Below, in pieces: positions 5,842 through 8,372 of a DNA stretch of 8,372 bases (position 1 is the stretch's first letter; every line of letters starts with the position of its first letter). A model generated the notes under the pieces. That model did not search any database and was not told where the DNA came from. It saw only the letters and a program-made list of their open reading frames with translations. Made by a program: the position numbers and the translations under genes. Source of the DNA: an uncultured Clostridia bacterium. GTDB taxonomy: Bacteria; Bacillota; Clostridia; Oscillospirales; Ruminococcaceae. The DNA lies in assembly GCA_947177695.1 (NCBI GenBank), contig CAMWVO010000061.1:1-8372 (forward strand), in the 5' to 3' direction.

Positions 5842-6573
5842 TCATATTAGATCGCTCAGATCCGTGTAACCCTTGGGAAGATCAAATTCCGAATCCTTAA
5901 CGCTGTAGGAAAGATTGAAGCAGCAGCCGTCGCCGTCTATCACCATAGCAATGGGCTTGTCTTTCTCGTTGAACAGGAAGCCCACATTGTAGCTGTCTCC
6001 CTCAAATTCCTCGTAGCAGTAAGTCTTTTCATCGCTTTTGAACTTGAATATCTTGCCCTTTGAATTTTTGTCGATACCAAAATCGAAAAGGTCTTTTATT
6101 GCCTCCGTATCCTGCATATAGCTTTCGGTCGCATCGTCAGACAACATTGCCTTGTCCTCAATGGAAACGACCGTCACCTTGTCGGAATCTATATAGATCC
6201 CAATGCCCTCGTCATTAAGATGAAGTATAAGCTTGCACTTATCACCCTTGCTGGCAAAATACAGTATTACTTCATTATCGAGAAGGCTCAGAGCAACCTC
6301 TGCGTCGTCCTTGCCGAGAGCGGCTGTCATTTTGTCGTAGAATTTTTTAGTCCTCGACTTGCTGTAGGATACTGTTTTTTCGGTTTCCTTTGCGCTGTAC
6401 TTTTCCGCCCACTTGATGTATTTGGAATTGTACTTTGCCGTTGTCAGAGACTTAGCCTCGCTCCATGCGGATTTCTTTTCCGCCGCGGAAACGGAGGCGC
6501 CGAAAACCATTGTAACGCACATAGCCGCAGCCATAACAGCAGCCGCAGCCTTTTTCAGTTTTCTGAAATTCAT
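5842..6573 (-). CDS. secreted paralog 2 of 4 (unknown function, 243 aa)
   Basis: The start is taken at the ATG complement of 6571-6573, giving MNFRKLKK and an ordinary signal peptide cleaved after SVSA (residue 30). The open frame continues upstream to 6627, but those 18 residues would precede the signal peptide, and AAGGAG (6588-6583) fits the inner ATG. The N-terminal ~65 residues are nearly identical to paralog 3, whereas the middle (~85-170) and C-terminal block differ more from it. C-terminal landmarks are KGKIFKFKSDEKTYCYEEFE (172-191), GFLFNEKDKPIAM, CCFNLSYSVKDSEF (217-230) and PKGYTDL. It has extra cysteines (C113, C186, C217) besides C218, the one shared by the family. Lengths and order suggest co-transcription with its neighbours. 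Function is unknown; it is exported with no anchor visible. Confidence 0.87.
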   Translation of the reverse strand: MNFRKLKKAAAAVMAAAMCVTMVFGASVSAAEKKSAWSEAKSLTTAKYNSKYIKWAEKYSAKETEKTVSYSKSRTKKFYDKMTAALGKDDAEVALSLLDNEVILYFASKGDKCKLILHLNDEGIGIYIDSDKVTVVSIEDKAMLSDDATESYMQDTEAIKDLFDFGIDKNSKGKIFKFKSDEKTYCYEEFEGDSYNVGFLFNEKDKPIAMVIDGDGCCFNLSYSVKDSEFDLPKGYTDLSDLI

Positions 6574-6582
6574 ATTCCGATA

Positions 6583-6588
6583 CTCCTT
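6583..6588 (-). promoter_or_regulatory. ribosome binding site deciding the paralog 2 start
   Basis: AAGGAG on the - strand stands nine bases before the ATG at 6573. The same stretch, CTGAATAAGGAG followed by a near-identical spacer, precedes paralog 3 (7446-7430 region). This supports the inner start for paralog 2 and shows that the duplication includes the translation signal. Confidence 0.8.
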
Positions 6589-6597
6589 ATTCAGTTG

Positions 6598-6615
6598 TAT
6601 GCTGATCTCAGCATA
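6598..6615 (-). other. hairpin in the gap between paralogs 3 and 2
   Basis: TATGCTG (6598-6604) and CAGCATA (6609-6615) form a 7-bp perfect stem with a 4-base loop. On the - strand it ends about 10 bases before the AAGGAG of paralog 2, and no T-run follows. It could be an mRNA processing or stability element or could affect translation. It is not a standard terminator. Confidence 0.5.
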
Positions 6616-6655
6616 TCTTTGCGGCATTTCAATAAACGCGTGATCGGGTTATTGA

Positions 6656-7429
6656 TCAAAGACTGATATCGGTATAACCCTTGGGAATGCTGAACTCCGA
6701 ATCCTTTACGCTGAAAGAAATGTTGAAGCACATTGCCGTATCGCCTGATACTGCCGCAATAGGCTTGCCGCTTGAATTGAACAAAAATCCGAATTTGCCT
6801 GCCACGCTGCCCTCGAATTCTTCATAATAGTAGGTCTTTTCGTTGCTTGTGAATTTGAACGTCTTGCCCTTGGTCTTGTCGGTAACGCCAAGTTCAATCA
6901 TGTAGTTGTCGTTGTTAAAGAAAAGTCCTTCCGCCATTTCATCGAACAGTTCATCATAACCTATATTTTCAGACATTGGCACAGTAAGCTTTTGCTTGTA
7001 TCCGACAGAGAGCAGCGTTACATTCTTGGAATTACTGTAGATGGCGCTTCCTTCACCGTCAGAATATGCAACCATTTTAATGTTTTTGCTGTTCTCTTTT
7101 CCCTTTACGGCAATTGAGAAAATTGTTTCCTTATCAATAATATTAATGATAAACTGGGGATCATCCGATCCGGAAACTTTAGTCTGACTTTCATAAAACT
7201 TCTTGGTTCTGGACTTTCCGAAAGCAATGGTATTTTTAGCTTCCTTCGCGCTGTACTTCTCCGCCCATTTAATGTATTTGGAATTGTATTTTGCCGTTGT
7301 CAGAGCCTTTGTTTCGCTCCAGACGGATTTCTTTTCCGCCGCGGAAACGGAAGTCCCGAAAGCCATCGTAACGCACATCACCGCAGCCATAACAGCAGCC
7401 GCAGCTTTTTTCAGTTTTCTGAAATTCAT
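6656..7429 (-). CDS. secreted paralog 3 of 4 (unknown function, 257 aa)
   Basis: The signal peptide MNFRKLKKAAAAVMAAVMCV...SVSA (cut after residue 30) is almost the same as in paralog 2. The mature start carries AEKKSVWSETKALTTAKYNS (31-50), KYIKWAEKYSAKEAKNT and KSRTKKFYE (72-80). The middle (~85-178) is shared in outline with paralog 4 (DPQF, SDGEGSAIY, NVTLLSV, IGYDELFDEM). The C-terminal block (~181-252) is about 80% identical to paralog 4: GVTDKTKGKTFKFTSNEKTY, YYEEFEG, KFGFLFNSSGKPIA, C234 in MCFNISF, and SEFSIPKGY. RBS AAGGAG precedes the ATG at 7429. The h-region cysteine (C19) is not in a lipobox, so this is a soluble or wall-associated exported protein rather than a lipoprotein. Molecular function is not recognised. 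Confidence 0.88.
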   Translation of the reverse strand: MNFRKLKKAAAAVMAAVMCVTMAFGTSVSAAEKKSVWSETKALTTAKYNSKYIKWAEKYSAKEAKNTIAFGKSRTKKFYESQTKVSGSDDPQFIINIIDKETIFSIAVKGKENSKNIKMVAYSDGEGSAIYSNSKNVTLLSVGYKQKLTVPMSENIGYDELFDEMAEGLFFNNDNYMIELGVTDKTKGKTFKFTSNEKTYYYEEFEGSVAGKFGFLFNSSGKPIAAVSGDTAMCFNISFSVKDSEFSIPKGYTDISL

Positions 7430-7463
7430 ACTCCGATGCTCCTTATTCAGTTATATGACGACC

Positions 7464-7506
7464 TCTGCGCAGCCCTGCGGCTGTCATACCGCCAAGCCTG
7501 CGCAGA
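7464..7506 (-). other. imperfect stem-loop with repeated CTGCGCAG between paralogs 4 and 3
   Basis: The palindromic octamer CTGCGCAG occurs at 7465-7472 and 7498-7505. With one extra flanking pair it can form a 9-bp outer stem. Inside, GCGG and CCGC can make a short inner stem. On the - strand it lies between the paralog 4 stop (7537) and the paralog 3 RBS, with no T-run after it. The 107-base gap otherwise holds a TTGACA (7536-7531) without a convincing -10 box. Confidence 0.45.
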
Positions 7507-7536
7507 AAGTCATTGAATGTGCGATCGGTCTGTCAA

Positions 7537-8304
7537 TCAGAACTGCATTTCGGTATAACCCTTAGGAATGCTGAACTCCGAATCCTTTACGCTGAAAGAA
7601 ACGCTGAAGCACATTACCATATCGTCGGCTACTACCGCAATCGGATTTCCGCTGGAATTGAACAAAAATCCGAATTTGCCTGCCATGCTGCCCTCAAATT
7701 CTTCATAGTAGTAGGTCTTTTCGTTGCTTGTGAATTTGAACGACTTGCCCTTGGTCTTGTCGGTAACGCCGAGAGTGTCGGACATATAGCTGTCGTTGTC
7801 AAAGGTCAGGAATGCTCCTGTCATTTCGTCGATCATATCGTCGTAACCGATATCCTCGGTCATGGGCATAGTGATCTTCTGTTTGTCGCTGACGGAAAGC
7901 AGCGTCATATTCTTGGGGTCAATATAGATAGCAACGCCTTCGCCTTCGGTATATACGACCATTTTAGTCTTTTTGTTCTTGAAAGCTACCGAGACAATAT
8001 TTTCCTTGTCAAGGATGTTAACGGAAAACTGCGGGTCTTTCTCGTTGAAAGCTTTAAGCTGGCTTTCGTAGAACTTCTTGGTTTTGGACTTGCCGAAAGA
8101 AACGGTATTTTTAGTTTCCTTTGCGCTGTACTTCTCCGCCCACTTGACGTAGTTGGAGTTATACTTTGCACTTGTCAGAGCCTTTGTTTCGTTCCATACG
8201 GATTTCTTTTCCGCAGCCGAAGCGGGAACGCTGAGAACCATTGCAATGCAGAGCATTGCCGATACAACGGAAAACAGCACTTTTTTGAACTTAACGAATT
8301 TCAT
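7537..8304 (-). CDS. secreted paralog 4 of 4, first gene of the array (unknown function, 255 aa)
   Basis: This is the promoter-proximal copy. Its signal peptide (MKFVKFKKVLFSVVSAMLCI...PASA, cut after residue 30) differs clearly from those of paralogs 2 and 3, but the mature protein matches the family. AEKKSVWNETKALTSAKYNS (31-50), KWAEKYSAKETKNT and KSKTKKFYE (72-80) open it. A middle region includes DPQFSVNILDKE, EGEGVAIYID, KNMTLLSVSD and EDIGYDDMIDEM. The C-terminal block is TDKTKGKSFKFTSNEKTYYY (181-200), EEFEG, KFGFLFNSSGNPIA, C232 in MCFSVSF, and SEFSIPKGY. It is lysine-rich with no catalytic motif, repeat, LPxTG, SLH or transmembrane anchor. AAGGAGG (8320-8314) precedes the ATG by nine bases. 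Secretion is well supported; the biochemical role is unknown. Confidence 0.88.
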   Translation of the reverse strand: MKFVKFKKVLFSVVSAMLCIAMVLSVPASAAEKKSVWNETKALTSAKYNSNYVKWAEKYSAKETKNTVSFGKSKTKKFYESQLKAFNEKDPQFSVNILDKENIVSVAFKNKKTKMVVYTEGEGVAIYIDPKNMTLLSVSDKQKITMPMTEDIGYDDMIDEMTGAFLTFDNDSYMSDTLGVTDKTKGKSFKFTSNEKTYYYEEFEGSMAGKFGFLFNSSGNPIAVVADDMVMCFSVSFSVKDSEFSIPKGYTEMQF

Positions 8305-8372
8305 TTGCTATATCCTCCTTAAAGATATGGGAATGGTGATTGTATACAGTTTTATTGTAACATCTTATAATT
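8305..8372 (-). promoter_or_regulatory. leader and possible promoter of the secreted paralog array
   Basis: The 68 bases upstream of paralog 4 contain a strong AAGGAGG (8320-8314) and a TACAAT (8344-8339) that could be a -10 box with transcription starting near 8332. No good -35 lies at the right distance. A second -10-like TATAAG (8368-8363) would need a -35 beyond the window. The true promoter, and any earlier gene in the operon, may lie past the window edge. Confidence 0.3.

Noticed and set aside
6574..6627. 18-residue N-terminal extension of paralog 2 (start at 6627)
   Set aside because: It would place a polar segment before a normal signal peptide, and it is not shared by paralogs 1, 3 or 4. 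The RBS fits the ATG at 6573.
7455..7536. Attachment site or mobile element in the gap between paralogs 4 and 3
   Set aside because: The CTGCGCAG repeats are short and self-complementary, and no transposase, integrase or target duplication is present. A stem-loop explains them better.
7513..8322. 269-codon open frame on the + strand opposite paralog 4, with shorter ones opposite paralogs 1-3
   Set aside because: Antisense shadows recur opposite each paralog because the paralogs are alike. The four sense proteins share signal peptides, motifs and ribosome binding sites, and the antisense frames do not.

Overview
The window looks like part of a genome or metagenome contig from a Gram-positive gut-type Firmicute, most likely Ruminococcus or a close relative in the Oscillospiraceae. 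This rests on the strong AGGAGG-type ribosome binding sites, the clostridial style of the ECF sigma/anti-sigma pair, the short-form ThiC, and a lysine-rich secreted protein family. The lineage is inferred from family style; no rRNA or other marker gene is present.

Layout, left to right. (1) 1-1832, + strand: the 3' part of thiD followed 23 bases later by complete thiC, a two-gene piece of a thiamine pyrimidine operon that ends in a strong bidirectional hairpin terminator (about 1847-1885). The first ~66 bases still read as ThiD but carry several base errors and three in-frame stops, so they are either low-quality contig-end sequence or real decay. (2) 1883-2374, - strand: a 163-residue charged, coiled-coil cytoplasmic protein of unknown function. 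Its promoter is near consensus and is overlaid by a perfect 11-bp inverted repeat. (3) 2518-5003, + strand: an ECF sigma factor and a translationally coupled single-pass membrane protein (TTG start overlapping the sigma stop), which is the probable anti-sigma factor. Its outer part contains a tandemly duplicated ~148-residue module. A second bidirectional terminator (5013-5049) follows. (4) 5058-8304, - strand: four consecutive paralogous genes for Sec-exported, lysine-rich proteins of 243-257 residues, probably one operon read from 8304 towards 5058 and converging on the sigma/anti-sigma pair.

Functionally, ThiD and ThiC make and phosphorylate the HMP half of thiamine. The sigma/anti-sigma pair is a transmembrane signalling switch with an unusually large sensor region. 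The four exported paralogs have conserved ends and a divergent middle, and segments of them appear to have been exchanged between copies. They are the least explained part of the window. Whether the ECF system controls the exported array is an inference from adjacency only.
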